Assembly (NCBI GenBank): GCA_963747555.1 | Contig: CAVVFZ010000028.1 | Span: 50,741 to 114,740, forward strand | Direction of reading: 5' to 3' | Length of the DNA stretch: 64,000 nucleotides | Origin: DUZB01 sp963747555 | GTDB taxonomy: Bacteria > Desulfobacterota > DSM-4660 > Desulfatiglandales > Desulfatiglandaceae | Part shown: piece after piece, positions 1 to 8,185 of the stretch | Position numbering within the stretch: the first letter of the stretch is position 1 | Layout: each line of letters begins with the position of its first letter | Program-made: the position numbers and the translations under genes | Notes under the pieces: generated by a model | Databases searched by the model: none | Told to the model about the DNA's origin: nothing | What the model saw: the letters and a program-made list of their open reading frames with translations, nothing else

Positions 1-1
1 G

Positions 2-490
2 ACACGGGAAACACCCAAGGGGTACAGACGGGTGGTGGCCTCCCCTGCCCCGGTAACCATCGTGGAAAAGCACGAGATCAAAAAGCTGATGGAGATGGAT
101 TTTCTGGTCATCTGCTGTGGAGGCGGCGGCATACCGGTCATCCGGGAGGAAAGGAGTTTTTGTGGTGTTGACGCAGTCATCGACAAGGATCTGGCGAGCG
201 CAAAGCTGGCGGAGGAAGTAGGCGTGGATCTTTTTGTCATCGCCACGGATGTGGATGGGGCGGCTCTCAGATATGGAAAGAAGGGCCAGGAATTTCTTCG
301 GACCATCAGCGTGAGGGAGGCTGAAAAGAGATACAAGGAAGGACATTTTGCACCCGGCTCCATGGGACCGAAAGTGAAGGCCGCCATTCAATTTGTTACG
401 AAAACGGGAAAAAGGGCGGTCATTGCCTCTATAAAGGACATTGAAGAAGCTGTCGCGGGAAACGCGGGCACGGAAGTAATTCCGGATTGA
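2..490 (+). CDS. arcC: Carbamate kinase, C-terminal part (5' end outside window)
   Basis: Carbamate kinase makes ATP from carbamoyl phosphate and ADP, usually as the last step of arginine or agmatine catabolism in the cytoplasm. The frame is open from the window edge and reads YRRVVASPAP at once, so a GTG at 32 is not the true start. Family features visible are the glycine-rich ICCGGGGIPV segment, the DKDLASAKLAEEVGVDLFVI stretch, the ATDVDGA nucleotide-site segment and the GSMGPKVKAA motif near the C-terminus. About 160 of the usual ~310 residues are present. It ends 113 bases before the convergent putA. Family assignment is firm; which pathway it serves cannot be told here. Confidence 0.93.
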   Translation, partial: TRETPKGYRRVVASPAPVTIVEKHEIKKLMEMDFLVICCGGGGIPVIREERSFCGVDAVIDKDLASAKLAEEVGVDLFVIATDVDGAALRYGKKGQEFLRTISVREAEKRYKEGHFAPGSMGPKVKAAIQFVTKTGKRAVIASIKDIEEAVAGNAGTEVIPD

Positions 491-603
491 AGGATGCACT
501 CTCAACCATCATGGGAATGCTTTTCACCTCTCAGCCACCAAGGCCATTAGAAGGAAAATGTTTTCTCAAAATGGTGAGGGTCAATTATTCACGGACATCG
601 GGA

Positions 604-2094
604 TCAGACCGATATTTCGTTCCCGTGCTCAGCCGGCGCGAAGCCGCGGCGGAAGGTGTTTTCCGAAATATGGCGGGGGATCATGAACTGAAGCAGGTAA
701 TCCGGTCCCCCTGTCTTGGATCCGATGCCCGAGAGCTTAAACCCGCCGAAAGGATGTCTCTCCACCAGGGCTCCGGTACAACCCCGGTTGATATAGAGAT
801 TCCCCACCCTGAATTCCTTTCGGGCTTGTTCAATATTTTGAGGACTTCGAGAAAACAGTCCCCCTGTCAGGCCATAGTTGGTACCGTTGGCCACTTTAAG
901 GGCCTCGTCAAAATCCCGGACTCTGATCACGGTTAGAAGCGGTCCAAAGATCTCTTCCTGGGCCATTGGATGCTCGGGCGGGATATGGGAGAAAATCGTC
1001 AGGGGTACGAAGTAGCCTGTGACGGAAGGAACATCCCGTTCCAGAAGACATTTCCCGTCCTCTTTGCCCATGGCAATGTAGCGAAGGATTTTCTCCCTCG
1101 CCGCGGCTTCGATGACCGGTCCCAGAAAATTTTTCGCATCTTCAGGGGGACCGATTTCCAGACTTTCGGCTGCAGCCTTAAGCCTTTCCATGAATCTATC
1201 GCAAATTTCTTCCAGAACGATAACACGGGAACAGGCCGAACACTTCTGTCCCTGATATCCGAAGGCGGACTGCAGAATGTGAACAACGGCCTCGTCCAGA
1301 TCGGCATCCGCATCCACGATAATGGCGTTCTTTCCCCCCATTTCAACAATCACATTTTTGACGGAGGTAGATCCGGGTGGTGTCTTTCCTGCCAGTTCCA
1401 TGATCCGAAGTCCCACTTCCACGCTCCCGGTAAAGGCGATCAGGGCCACATCAGGATGGGTCACCAACAGATCTCCAATCTCCCCTCCCCTGCCGGGTAG
1501 AAAATGGAAGACCCCCCGGGGCATTCCCGCCTCTTCAAAGATCTTTGATACCATCGACCCGATGATGCAACTCTGGGAGGAAGGTTTGTAAACCACCGTG
1601 TTTCCCGTCACCAGGGCCGCGCACGACATCCCCACGGAGATGGCAAACGGAAAATTCCAGGGAGCGATCACCCCGGCCACTCCCCTGGGTTCGTAAAAGA
1701 GATGGTTAATCTCCCCCGGGACTTTTCCACAGGCTCGCCCCTTGCTTAGACGAATCATTTCCCTGCCGTAGTACTCCAGAAAATCAATCCCTTCGCAAAC
1801 ATCCGCATCCGCTTCGGACCAGTTTTTCCCGACTTCATATACCTGTAACGCAGCCAGTTCGAACCGCTTCTCCCTGGCCACATCAGCCGCACGGAAAAGG
1901 ATTGCGGCTCTATTTTCAGGAGGCGTGTCCCGCCATTTCGGGAAAGCCTGCTTTGCCGCATCGATGGCGTTCAAGACCTCCTCCGTTCCAGCGGATGACG
2001 CGATCCCCACCACTTGGGAAGGATCTGCAGGGTTTGTGGAACGGATTTCACCTTGTGTCGTTGCCTTTTCTCCGTTGACGGAAAAATGTGCATG
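604..2094 (-). CDS. putA: PutA, C-terminal half: delta-1-pyrroline-5-carboxylate dehydrogenase domain
   Basis: This NAD-dependent aldehyde dehydrogenase domain oxidises glutamate semialdehyde, from proline, to glutamate. Visible are the NFPFAISVG segment, the FTGSVEVG cofactor turn, the general-base Glu in EMGGKN and the nucleophile in GQKCSACSR. A GTG at 2013 could start a separate protein, but the frame stays open upstream. It reads YHAHFSVNGEKA then TNPADPSQVVG, which is the normal linker after proline dehydrogenase. It is therefore the second half of one bifunctional protein whose frame changes near 2088-2096. From 604 to 3610 the length is 3007 bases, one more than a multiple of three, which fits a single extra base. 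Probably a sequencing indel; a genuine split cannot be excluded. Confidence 0.9.
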   Translation of the reverse strand, partial: HAHFSVNGEKATTQGEIRSTNPADPSQVVGIASSAGTEEVLNAIDAAKQAFPKWRDTPPENRAAILFRAADVAREKRFELAALQVYEVGKNWSEADADVCEGIDFLEYYGREMIRLSKGRACGKVPGEINHLFYEPRGVAGVIAPWNFPFAISVGMSCAALVTGNTVVYKPSSQSCIIGSMVSKIFEEAGMPRGVFHFLPGRGGEIGDLLVTHPDVALIAFTGSVEVGLRIMELAGKTPPGSTSVKNVIVEMGGKNAIIVDADADLDEAVVHILQSAFGYQGQKCSACSRVIVLEEICDRFMERLKAAAESLEIGPPEDAKNFLGPVIEAAAREKILRYIAMGKEDGKCLLERDVPSVTGYFVPLTIFSHIPPEHPMAQEEIFGPLLTVIRVRDFDEALKVANGTNYGLTGGLFSRSPQNIEQARKEFRVGNLYINRGCTGALVERHPFGGFKLSGIGSKTGGPDYLLQFMIPRHISENTFRRGFAPAEHGNEISV

Positions 2095-3610
2095 GTACGG
2101 AAAGCCCTTTCTTCACCTTTTTTAGCGCCTTTTCAAAAAGATCTCGATTGGCGGAAATCGCCCAGTCCAGAAACGGTTCATTTCGGAAGGGCCCCGTTTC
2201 ACGATGCTCCTGCCCTTTCTTCTCCGCATCTGGCGCAGCTCTCTCTTCAGCAAACAGGGTTAACGGGTTTCGCAGAAGCTCTTCCATGGAGACCTTTTCC
2301 CGGAAACTCCGGCGCAAAAAGGATTCATTGGAGGTGTTCTCCAGGAGACGGCGTATCAAATAGCCCATGCCCGGAATCATTTTCCCCACCGGGGTGTAAA
2401 ACCTGACCGGATAGCCCATTTTTTTCAAGGCCTGGCTGATGGGTTCGGCCATCCCATAAAGGATCTGGAATTCCATCTCTTCGCGCTTCAACCCCTGTTT
2501 CCTTGCTGTTTCGATCACGCAGGCAATGGACCGGATATTGTGGGAGGCGCACGCAAGATGAACCTCTCCGTGGCTTTTCAGAATAAGTCCGGCCAGTTTC
2601 TCGAAATGGGCATCCGTCTGCTCCTTCTTCCTGAACACGGGACAGGGCCAGTTTTTCTGTTGTGCCCAAAGAATTTCAGCGTCCCAGTACGCCCCTTTCA
2701 CCAGACGGACTGTAAACCGCTGTCCTTTCCTGTGCCCCCATTGAAGCAGATCCGAAAGCGCTCTTGCACTGTCTCGAAGGTAGGCCTGGAAGGCAATTCC
2801 CACATAGGGATATCCCTTAAACTCGTTTTCTTCCATTACACTCCGAAAAAGCGCCACAACAACCTCCTTGAGACTGTGCTGCTCCATATCGACACACATG
2901 TGCGCTCCCATCTCCATCGCCTTCCGGAGAATTGGACGCAAGATCTCCTTGGTTCTTGAAATGGAGTAGTCAAAGGCTCTTGCGTTCATCTGGGAAAAAA
3001 GGGAAGACGGTTTGATAGAGACATTCACGCGTGGCGCCCGGCCCCAGTCCAGATCTCCCCCTTCCACGCCGAAGGGAGCCCAGGCATCTTGTGCCTTATC
3101 CAAAACCTCTAACAGTTCCAGGTTCCGTTGAACATAGGCCGCAGCCTCCGATTCGGAGACCACGGCCTCTCCCAACAGGGAGACCGTAAACGCCATTCCC
3201 TCGCCTCGAAGCCTTTCCCATTGGGACAAGGCATCCCCTGGCGTGGCGCCGGCGATAAACTGTTTCGCCATGGTTTCTATGTTTTTTCCGATACTCCTCG
3301 CCACCATTTCCGATGCGAAAGATTCGGAACCAACCAGACGAAGGCCCCATTGCAGGGATTTGAGAAAAGGTTTTTCCGCTCCGTGGAAATATTCATTCAG
3401 ATGCCTCGCCACCGCTCCGGAGTCGCCCAGACTGGGAAATACGTCAATAAACCGGAAGAGCTGCACCTTGAAGGTCTCGTCTTTCATACAAAGATCAATC
3501 ATCTTCCCTGTCCAGAACTCCTTATTGAACATGCCCGGCGTTTCCCGTTCAATCAGTTCAAATAGACGGTTGCCGGTTTCTCTGATTCGAGACTCAAGAT
3601 CGGCGGACAT
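2048..3610 (-). CDS. putA: PutA, N-terminal half: proline dehydrogenase domain (frameshift at its end)
   Basis: FAD-dependent proline dehydrogenase oxidises proline to pyrroline-5-carboxylate and passes electrons to quinone. The sequence has the family barrel motifs VNVSIKPSSL, VDMEQHSLKE, VRLVKGAYWDAE, ASHNIRS and FQILYGMAE. The ATG at 3610 is chosen over an upstream one at 3700 because AGGGAGG lies seven bases before it and the family N-terminus begins there. The frame runs past the domain into a nonsense tail ending at 2048, while the correct continuation is in the dehydrogenase frame (see the other half). Restoring one frame gives ~1001 residues, the usual length of the short PutA type. 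No regulator or proline permease lies next to it. Confidence 0.9.
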   Translation of the reverse strand: MSADLESRIRETGNRLFELIERETPGMFNKEFWTGKMIDLCMKDETFKVQLFRFIDVFPSLGDSGAVARHLNEYFHGAEKPFLKSLQWGLRLVGSESFASEMVARSIGKNIETMAKQFIAGATPGDALSQWERLRGEGMAFTVSLLGEAVVSESEAAAYVQRNLELLEVLDKAQDAWAPFGVEGGDLDWGRAPRVNVSIKPSSLFSQMNARAFDYSISRTKEILRPILRKAMEMGAHMCVDMEQHSLKEVVVALFRSVMEENEFKGYPYVGIAFQAYLRDSARALSDLLQWGHRKGQRFTVRLVKGAYWDAEILWAQQKNWPCPVFRKKEQTDAHFEKLAGLILKSHGEVHLACASHNIRSIACVIETARKQGLKREEMEFQILYGMAEPISQALKKMGYPVRFYTPVGKMIPGMGYLIRRLLENTSNESFLRRSFREKVSMEELLRNPLTLFAEERAAPDAEKKGQEHRETGPFRNEPFLDWAISANRDLFEKALKKVKKGLSVPCTFFRQRRKGNDTR

Positions 3611-3874
3611 GAGCGATTCCTCCCTGATGAAATTTTGAACTCCCCGTAATCTCTCCCACAGTGCCTCAATAGTTATTGCGTCGTCCCAAAATTTTCCCAA
3701 AGCCTGGACAAATTTCGCCGGTATTCAGCTTGATGATAAACGAATATGCAACATCGAACAAGGGAGATTGAAGAGTCGGTTTTTAGAAACACTGGAACCC
3801 GGTTGATTCCAGGGTGATAAAGATTTCCAGGCAATATGGTATGTAATCTCTACACCGTGTTGTAATCACGGTTT

Positions 3875-4160
3875 CAGATTTCAGGGTATCTTGCTTTTGG
3901 ATCTCTTTCTTTTCGCTTGACCACATAAGGAAATTGTAGGTATCTTTACTCCCAAAATAGCAATTTTTTCCTTAAACGAACGGATATCTTGGGCCGAACG
4001 ATCCCAAGGTTTTTCCAGGCATAAAATCAACAAAAGCCTGCGCCCATTTGAGATAAAAGTTCGAACGGTCAAGTCGTACCCGGTTCTCCTCCAGGCAACC
4101 CTTAAAAGAGCCCCGGAATCTTTAAAACGCCGCCGCCTGGTTTGTATCTTTTTCAGCCAT
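3875..4160 (-). pseudogene. Relic of a tyrosine recombinase / integron-integrase-like N-terminal domain
   Basis: Reading from an ATG at 4160, preceded by GAGG, the minus strand gives a short peptide, a stop, then NFYLKWAQAFVDFMPGKTLG. After a frame change comes DRSAQDIRSFKEKIA. These resemble the N-terminal SAM-like domain of tyrosine recombinases of the integron-integrase group (FYxxWxxxFxxFMPG followed by RSxQDIxxFLxxL). At least one stop and two frame changes are needed and no catalytic domain follows, so this is a decayed fragment. It fits the neighbouring relics in this zone. Assignment rests on recalled family patterns; a profile search would settle it. Confidence 0.5.
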
Positions 4161-4260
4161 AAAACCTCACTACTTTAAATGCTTATATATGTTAGACTGG
4201 AATGAATACTATGGCCGGAAAACGTCAACACTACATACAACTACATACTGAGATAACCAA

Positions 4261-4467
4261 ATGAAACGGGATGAACTAATAGCGCAGATCAGGCAAGCGG
4301 TTCATGAAATCGAATCTGAGGCGGAAATCATTCTCTATGGCTCCCGCTCCCAAGGAGATGCTCTCTCGTAATCTTGCTGGGACTTCCTAATATTGGTCGA
4401 CGGTTCTGCAACCGATGAACTTACAGATTATTCTTTCCGAGGTCGAGGATTAGATTATGGCAGATGA
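4261..4467 (+). pseudogene. Broken MNT-type nucleotidyltransferase (MntA-like) gene
   Basis: The ATG at 4261 opens a 36-codon frame ending ILYGSRSQGDALS and a TAA at 4369-4371. Without changing frame it continues as CWDFLILVDGS. Together these form the minimal nucleotidyltransferase signature, GSRxxG followed by a DxD-type WDxLIL strand. The family motif is normally DSDWDLLIL, so the TAA lies exactly where the metal-binding loop should be, and the C-terminal half is gone. Intact members are the antitoxin or nucleotidyltransferase half of MNT-HEPN pairs; no HEPN gene is visible beside it. The next gene starts inside its tail at 4457. Confidence 0.7.
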
Positions 4468-4996
4468 CGCGAACACAGAAACCTGGACTCTTGATGATGG
4501 AAAAAAGTTAACACTTCGCCATATAACACCTGGCGATGCTGTCATAGAACAAACATTCGTTCGCAAACTTTCAGACCAGTCTCGCTACATGCGCTTTCAC
4601 GGCACCATCAGAGAACTGAATGAGAAGGATCTGGCGAAGTTTACGAACCCCGATCCGCTCAAAGAAGAAGCCCTGATCATTCTGTATGACAACGGAGAAA
4701 AGGATGAAGAAGAAGTCGGCGTTGCACGATTCGCGATCGATCCGGATGGCAATGCCTGCGAGTTTGCGGTTGTCGTTGCTGATGAATGGCAAGAACATGG
4801 TCTTGGGGCGAAACTAATGCAAGCGCTAATAAGTCATGCTAAATCGCGCGGGATAAAACGCATCCATGGGTCCGTACTTAAAGATAACTCGGATATGCTT
4901 CAGTTCGTTAAAGGGTTGGGTTTTGAAGTATCTGCCGACCCCGATGATTCCTCGGTCATACTGGTTAATAAATATCTGAGCGAGCAGTCAAGGTAA
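4457..4996 (+). CDS. GNAT-family N-acetyltransferase
   Basis: This 179-residue protein is a single GNAT domain, which moves an acetyl group from acetyl-CoA to an amine. The N-terminus (LRHITPGDA, then SDQSRYMRFHGTI) resembles the acetyltransferase domain fused to ADP-forming acyl-CoA synthetases such as Pat/PatZ, here free-standing. The acetyl-CoA loop is recognisable as VADEWQEHGLGAKLMQALI, and the C-terminal strand carries MLQFVKGLGFE. GAGGA lies six bases before the ATG. The substrate is unknown; a protein-lysine acetyltransferase role is only suggested by the likeness to Pat. It is intact in a zone of broken genes. Confidence 0.85.
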   Translation: MADDANTETWTLDDGKKLTLRHITPGDAVIEQTFVRKLSDQSRYMRFHGTIRELNEKDLAKFTNPDPLKEEALIILYDNGEKDEEEVGVARFAIDPDGNACEFAVVVADEWQEHGLGAKLMQALISHAKSRGIKRIHGSVLKDNSDMLQFVKGLGFEVSADPDDSSVILVNKYLSEQSR

Positions 4997-5091
4997 TGGA
5001 TGAACACAACTTAACGTGTCGTTCGAAAGGGTCGGGCGATGACTGCCGCCCCTCAACTCGTCGTTACCCTCCTTTTTGCCCCGGATATCAC

Positions 5092-5505
5092 ATGATTCTG
5101 ATACCGGCAGTCTTTCTCTCGGCCATCTTCCTCTTCCTTTCGGGCCTCCATTTTTTTTGGGCCTTCGGAGGAAAATAGGGGTTGGAGGATGCAATTCCGA
5201 AAAAGAATGGGCTTCCTCTTTTCACCCCCGGCAAAATGCCACGGTTTTCATCGCCTTGATGCTTCTTTCGGCCGCCGTTGTTCCCCTATGGCGGGCAGGC
5301 CTTCTGGGATCGGGACTGCCCCGGTTGATCCAGGCTGCAACGTGGATAATCGCAGGGGTCTTTGCAATCCGGGCCATGGGCGATTTTCGATACTGCGGGT
5401 TTTTTAAACGGGTTCGGGGCACGGCTTTTGCACCGAATGACACCCTGATTTTCTCTCCCTTGTGTAGCTTGTGTCGGCCTGGCAATCTGGCTGGCATTCA
5501 GTTGA
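5092..5505 (+). pseudogene. DUF3995-family small membrane protein, frameshifted
   Basis: Three frames join to give a typical DUF3995 protein. ATG 5092 reads a first membrane helix ending LHFFWAFGGK. After a shift near 5175 come ATVFIALMLLSAAVV, then VFAIRAMGDFRYCGFFKRV and DTLIFSPLC. After a second shift near 5465 the reading is VGLAIWLAFS and a TGA at 5503-5505. The restored product is about 137 residues with four membrane helices. The function of the family is unknown. The breaks may be sequencing indels or real decay; relics on both sides favour decay but do not prove it. Confidence 0.7.
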
Positions 5506-5510
5506 GAAAA

Positions 5511-5678
5511 GACCGGTTTTACGCCCGGGAATTGGGAGTTCGAAATCCTGGATTAACCTGCGTCACAATGGCCAAGGCTCTCCGGGTCAGTCCATCAGCC
5601 GTGAGCAAGTCCATTGCGCATGGACGGAACATACTTCAGGCCGAAGATATTGAAGATAAACTGATGAAAAGTCAATAA
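5511..5678 (+). pseudogene. C-terminal fragment of a REP-associated (RAYT/TnpA_REP) transposase
   Basis: The frame reads YARELGVRNPG, then VTMAKALRVSPSAVSKSIAHG, and ends KLMKSQ. This matches the C-terminal helix-turn-helix tail of many REP-associated tyrosine transposases (xxAVRELGxSxTELARxLGxSxxAVSxSVxRGE). No catalytic HUH domain precedes it; it abuts the DUF3995 relic directly. It is therefore a truncated piece. A second piece, from the middle of the same family, lies at 7874-8062. The assignment is by pattern recall and would be checked by a profile search. Confidence 0.5.
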
Positions 5679-6097
5679 GTCACGAACGTCCCTGTTCCGA
5701 TGAGAAATTGCAGCCTTTGCATCATCCTTACGTCCGGAACATTAGCTAAAAGGTCTGATATCATAGGTGATTCCAGAAAAATTTGGTTTTACGAGATCAA
5801 ACGTCCTGATTTTGTGAATCCGCCCTGGAAGAATTCCCCAATCCCCTGATGCTGGATACATTTTATCCAGATGTCCCCCCTTATTAGCGCAGATATGGGT
5901 ATTTTTTATCCGATTCCGGCGACTTTCTGCAAAACCGAGAATGCACATCCAAACTGGAAATAAATATAAAACCCGTAATAACATATGCTTAACAGTTAGA
6001 TACCACAATGTGGTATGCCCTTTGCTCCCTACTAAAGTCAAGAGACAGGGGCAATCAGCAAAAGAACTTCTCACCAATAAACAAAGGAGGCTTAACC
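5679..6097 (+). other. Intergenic stretch without a convincing gene
   Basis: Open frames here, on both strands, are short or cysteine-rich nonsense with no family pattern or ribosome site. The only clear signal is the AGGAGG at 6085-6090 belonging to the YHS gene. No hairpin terminator was seen. Confidence 0.5.
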
Positions 6098-6385
6098 ATG
6101 ACAGAATTAAAAACTCCCATTGGTGTTAACGGTATTACAGAATCACGCATCGATCCTGTGTGCGGCATGAGAGTCACGCCTGCCCGCAAAAACCCGATGG
6201 CGCTCTACGGTGGGCGAACTTATTGGTTCTGCGCCGAAGCCTGCCTCAGCGCCTTCGAATCAAATCCCCGGAAATACATTGGGCCCAAGTCCGCTAAACG
6301 GAAAGGATGGTTCGGCCGGTACCTGGAGCGGTTGGCAAGAACCAACGAAAGGGAATTTGGCGGCGGAGCGCTGAAATGCCACTGA
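6098..6385 (+). CDS. YHS-domain metal-binding protein
   Basis: The start is the ATG at 6098, seven bases after AGGAGG; an upstream in-frame start at 6008 lacks one. The 95-residue product carries one YHS domain: RIDPVCGMRVTPARK, then GRTYWFCAEACLSAFESNP. The Cys pairs CGM and CxxxC are those that bind soft metals, as in the N-terminal parts of copper P-type ATPases. A basic tail follows and the protein ends KCH. No signal peptide, so it is probably cytoplasmic. It lies 69 bases before a periplasmic metal-type protein, so a shared metal-handling role is plausible but unproven. Confidence 0.8.
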   Translation: MTELKTPIGVNGITESRIDPVCGMRVTPARKNPMALYGGRTYWFCAEACLSAFESNPRKYIGPKSAKRKGWFGRYLERLARTNEREFGGGALKCH

Positions 6386-6454
6386 TGGCATCTTAAATCA
6401 AAGTGATGAAAAACCTGTTTAGAGCCAAACTGTGGGCGTGAGGGAGAAATTGCA

Positions 6455-7012
6455 ATGAAAAGATTCGCTCTGATTCTTACGGTCATGACCGCCGCTGCTG
6501 CCCTCGCCGTTCCCACCTATGCGATGGGAGGCGGCATGTCGGGGGATATGGGTGGAAGCGGTATGATGGGGAATCCCGGGTCCGGCCTTCTCGACTGGTT
6601 CCAGAATTGGCGAAATGGAAGTCAATACACCAATCCGGCCGGCCAAGAGGGAAAACAGATGCAGGAACTGGATCGGCAACACAATGAGGACGCCGTTTAC
6701 CTTAAATTTCAAATCCGGATGAAAGAGAAGCAGCTGGACGCCCTCTTGGATTCGACCGATCCAGATATTCAAAAGGCAAGGGCCCTTCGTAAAGGTATTC
6801 GTGAACTGACGGTGGAGGCTGATCAAGAACAGCGCAACTACGAACTTGAAACGGGCAAAATGAATCCCGGGTACCGATCGGACTATACCGATGGCTGGAA
6901 CTCCCCTGGTGCACCCGGCAGGAGTGGAAGCGGTGGAATGGCGCATGGCGGTGGCGGATACAAGGACACATTCTCAAAAGATCCTGAGAAGTATCTTGGA
7001 AAAGGTGATTAA
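6455..7012 (+). CDS. Periplasmic Met/Gly-rich helical protein, resembling Spy/CnrX/ZraP-type metal proteins
   Basis: The 185-residue product starts with a signal peptide (KRFALILTVMTAAAALAVP then TYA). A Met/Gly-rich segment follows (residues ~24-42: MGGGMSGDMGGSGMMG). The central part is a charged helix with RQHNEDAVYLKFQIRMKEKQ and an ALRKGIRELTVEADQEQRNY segment, the pattern seen in Spy/CpxP/ZraP and CnrX-like periplasmic heavy-metal or chaperone proteins. A second Gly-rich stretch with GGMAHGGGGY precedes the C-terminus. Met and His clusters suggest copper or another soft metal. GAGGGAG lies upstream. It follows the YHS gene and may share its transcript. Confidence 0.65.
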   Translation: MKRFALILTVMTAAAALAVPTYAMGGGMSGDMGGSGMMGNPGSGLLDWFQNWRNGSQYTNPAGQEGKQMQELDRQHNEDAVYLKFQIRMKEKQLDALLDSTDPDIQKARALRKGIRELTVEADQEQRNYELETGKMNPGYRSDYTDGWNSPGAPGRSGSGGMAHGGGGYKDTFSKDPEKYLGKGD

Positions 7013-7065
7013 TAGAAAAAGGCGCCCCGCCTGGCTGCCACCTAAATCGAAAGGATGAAGCCTCT

Positions 7066-7845
7066 ATGAAGGCAGGCCCCTTATACCGTTCAGTCTCGGA
7101 GGCACGAAGCGGAGAGGGTCTCAAAATCATGAAGCAGCACTGGTGGTTTCAAAGAATTCTCAAAAGACCGAAAGGGAAGGGCGAGGAGGCCCTCATCCTT
7201 CCTGCGGGGGAACAGGTCCGCGCTTGGGTTAAGGCCAATCGCAGGATGAAATGGGGGATTGAAAGGCAACAATTTGAGAGGGTTGAATCGCCCCATCGCT
7301 TGACCGAGCGCGATAAAATGGATGGGTTTATAGGGACTGTGCTCTGCTTCGGATTCGGTGATGACGGAACCGGCCATGCGGACGCCGTTTTATCGGGCCA
7401 ACGGGCCTGGGAATACGTCAGCAGAGGAAGAACGCTGAAGACCTGGCAGTGCGAATACATTGACATGGACAAAGCGGATCATATCAGGCTGCGGCCGGGG
7501 GCGCCGAAGCGACCAAGAGGATTTTACTGGGCAAAGCTCCAACCGGGAGCCAAGTATGAGTCGCTGACCGTATCGCAGGCCCGCAAGCGCTTTGATCATG
7601 AAACGGGCTGCAGCGCCGAAGGTATCCAGTTCCTGGCCATCACCCATCCTCATTTTCAAAAACTCATGAATGAAAGGAAAATGCCTTTCATGGCCTTTGC
7701 GGATTATGACATTGCGCCATACGGCTTCAACGACTTCTTCGATGCAATGCAGATGTTTGTAAGCGACGATACGATCGGCCTTGGCATCGGGAATCTGGAT
7801 TTCAATTACCCCATGTTTGGAATTCCCACCATCCGGTTTCAGTGA
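7066..7845 (+). CDS. Conserved-looking protein of unknown function
   Basis: I do not recognise this 259-residue protein. It is soluble, with no signal peptide or membrane helix, rich in Phe, Trp and charged residues, and begins basic (KQHWWFQRILKRPKGKG). Distinct stretches are FGFGDDGTGHADAVLSG, ITHPHFQKLMNERKMPFMAF and GLGIGNLDFNYPMFG. Two starts are possible: 7066 (AAAGGA ten bases upstream) and an internal ATG at 7129 after GGAGAGG. The reading frame is intact and its codon use resembles its neighbours. It is followed at once by a REP-transposase fragment, which suggests its downstream side is a recombination scar. Confidence 0.6.
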   Translation: MKAGPLYRSVSEARSGEGLKIMKQHWWFQRILKRPKGKGEEALILPAGEQVRAWVKANRRMKWGIERQQFERVESPHRLTERDKMDGFIGTVLCFGFGDDGTGHADAVLSGQRAWEYVSRGRTLKTWQCEYIDMDKADHIRLRPGAPKRPRGFYWAKLQPGAKYESLTVSQARKRFDHETGCSAEGIQFLAITHPHFQKLMNERKMPFMAFADYDIAPYGFNDFFDAMQMFVSDDTIGLGIGNLDFNYPMFGIPTIRFQ

Positions 7846-7873
7846 TGCCATCCCTTTTTAAAATCAAGAACCG

Positions 7874-8062
7874 AATGATTACGATCCTGGCGAGCTGGGG
7901 GCGTATGCTTATTCCGGGCATTCTGTGCTGATGGGGGAACAGAAAAGAGATTTTCAAGATCGAGATTATTTTTTAGGCCCTTTCGGTAAGCGTGAACGGG
8001 ATGCAAAGCAAAAATATCTTCTATTTGTTTCAAAGGGAATCGAGGAAGGGAAGAAGACCGAA
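7874..8062 (+). pseudogene. Central fragment of a REP-associated (RAYT/TnpA_REP) transposase
   Basis: The plus frame reads DPGELGAYAYSGHSVLMGEQ, then RDYFLGPFGKRERDAKQKYL and FVSKGIEEGK. This is the well-known block after the catalytic core of REP-associated transposases (PxExxxYxWSGHxxLMG, then RDYVLxxFGxxxxxAxxxYxxFVxxGI). The frame is closed by a TAA at 7859 upstream and dissolves after about 8062, and the HUH and catalytic Tyr parts are absent. A C-terminal piece of the same family lies 2.2 kb upstream in the same direction. Confidence 0.65.
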
Positions 8063-8172
8063 CAAAGCCGTTTTGTTCGATACGTCGTCATATTTCTTCA
8101 ACCGCCCCGGTTTTGATTTTTGCGGGAACTCCATTGGTTATTCATCCGCTTTCTTTCCCCTCTCAGCCTGAA

Positions 8173-8185
8173 ATCAGGCACTGAT
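8173..8185 (-). promoter_or_regulatory. Candidate bacterial SECIS hairpin for arsS
   Basis: In the mRNA, AUCAG (8185-8181) pairs with CUGAU (8177-8173) around a UGC loop, beginning 10 bases after the UGA. A G is the second loop base, and the loop lies within the spacing known for bacterial SECIS elements. The stem is only five base pairs and overlaps the terminal UGA, so the case is weaker than for the peroxiredoxin. Confidence 0.45.

Noticed and set aside
5535..5560. GTTCGAAATCC resembling a tRNA T-arm
   Set aside because: No cloverleaf could be built around it and it lies inside the transposase fragment.
5742..6077. 111-codon minus-strand frame
   Set aside because: No ribosome site, no family pattern and implausible composition.
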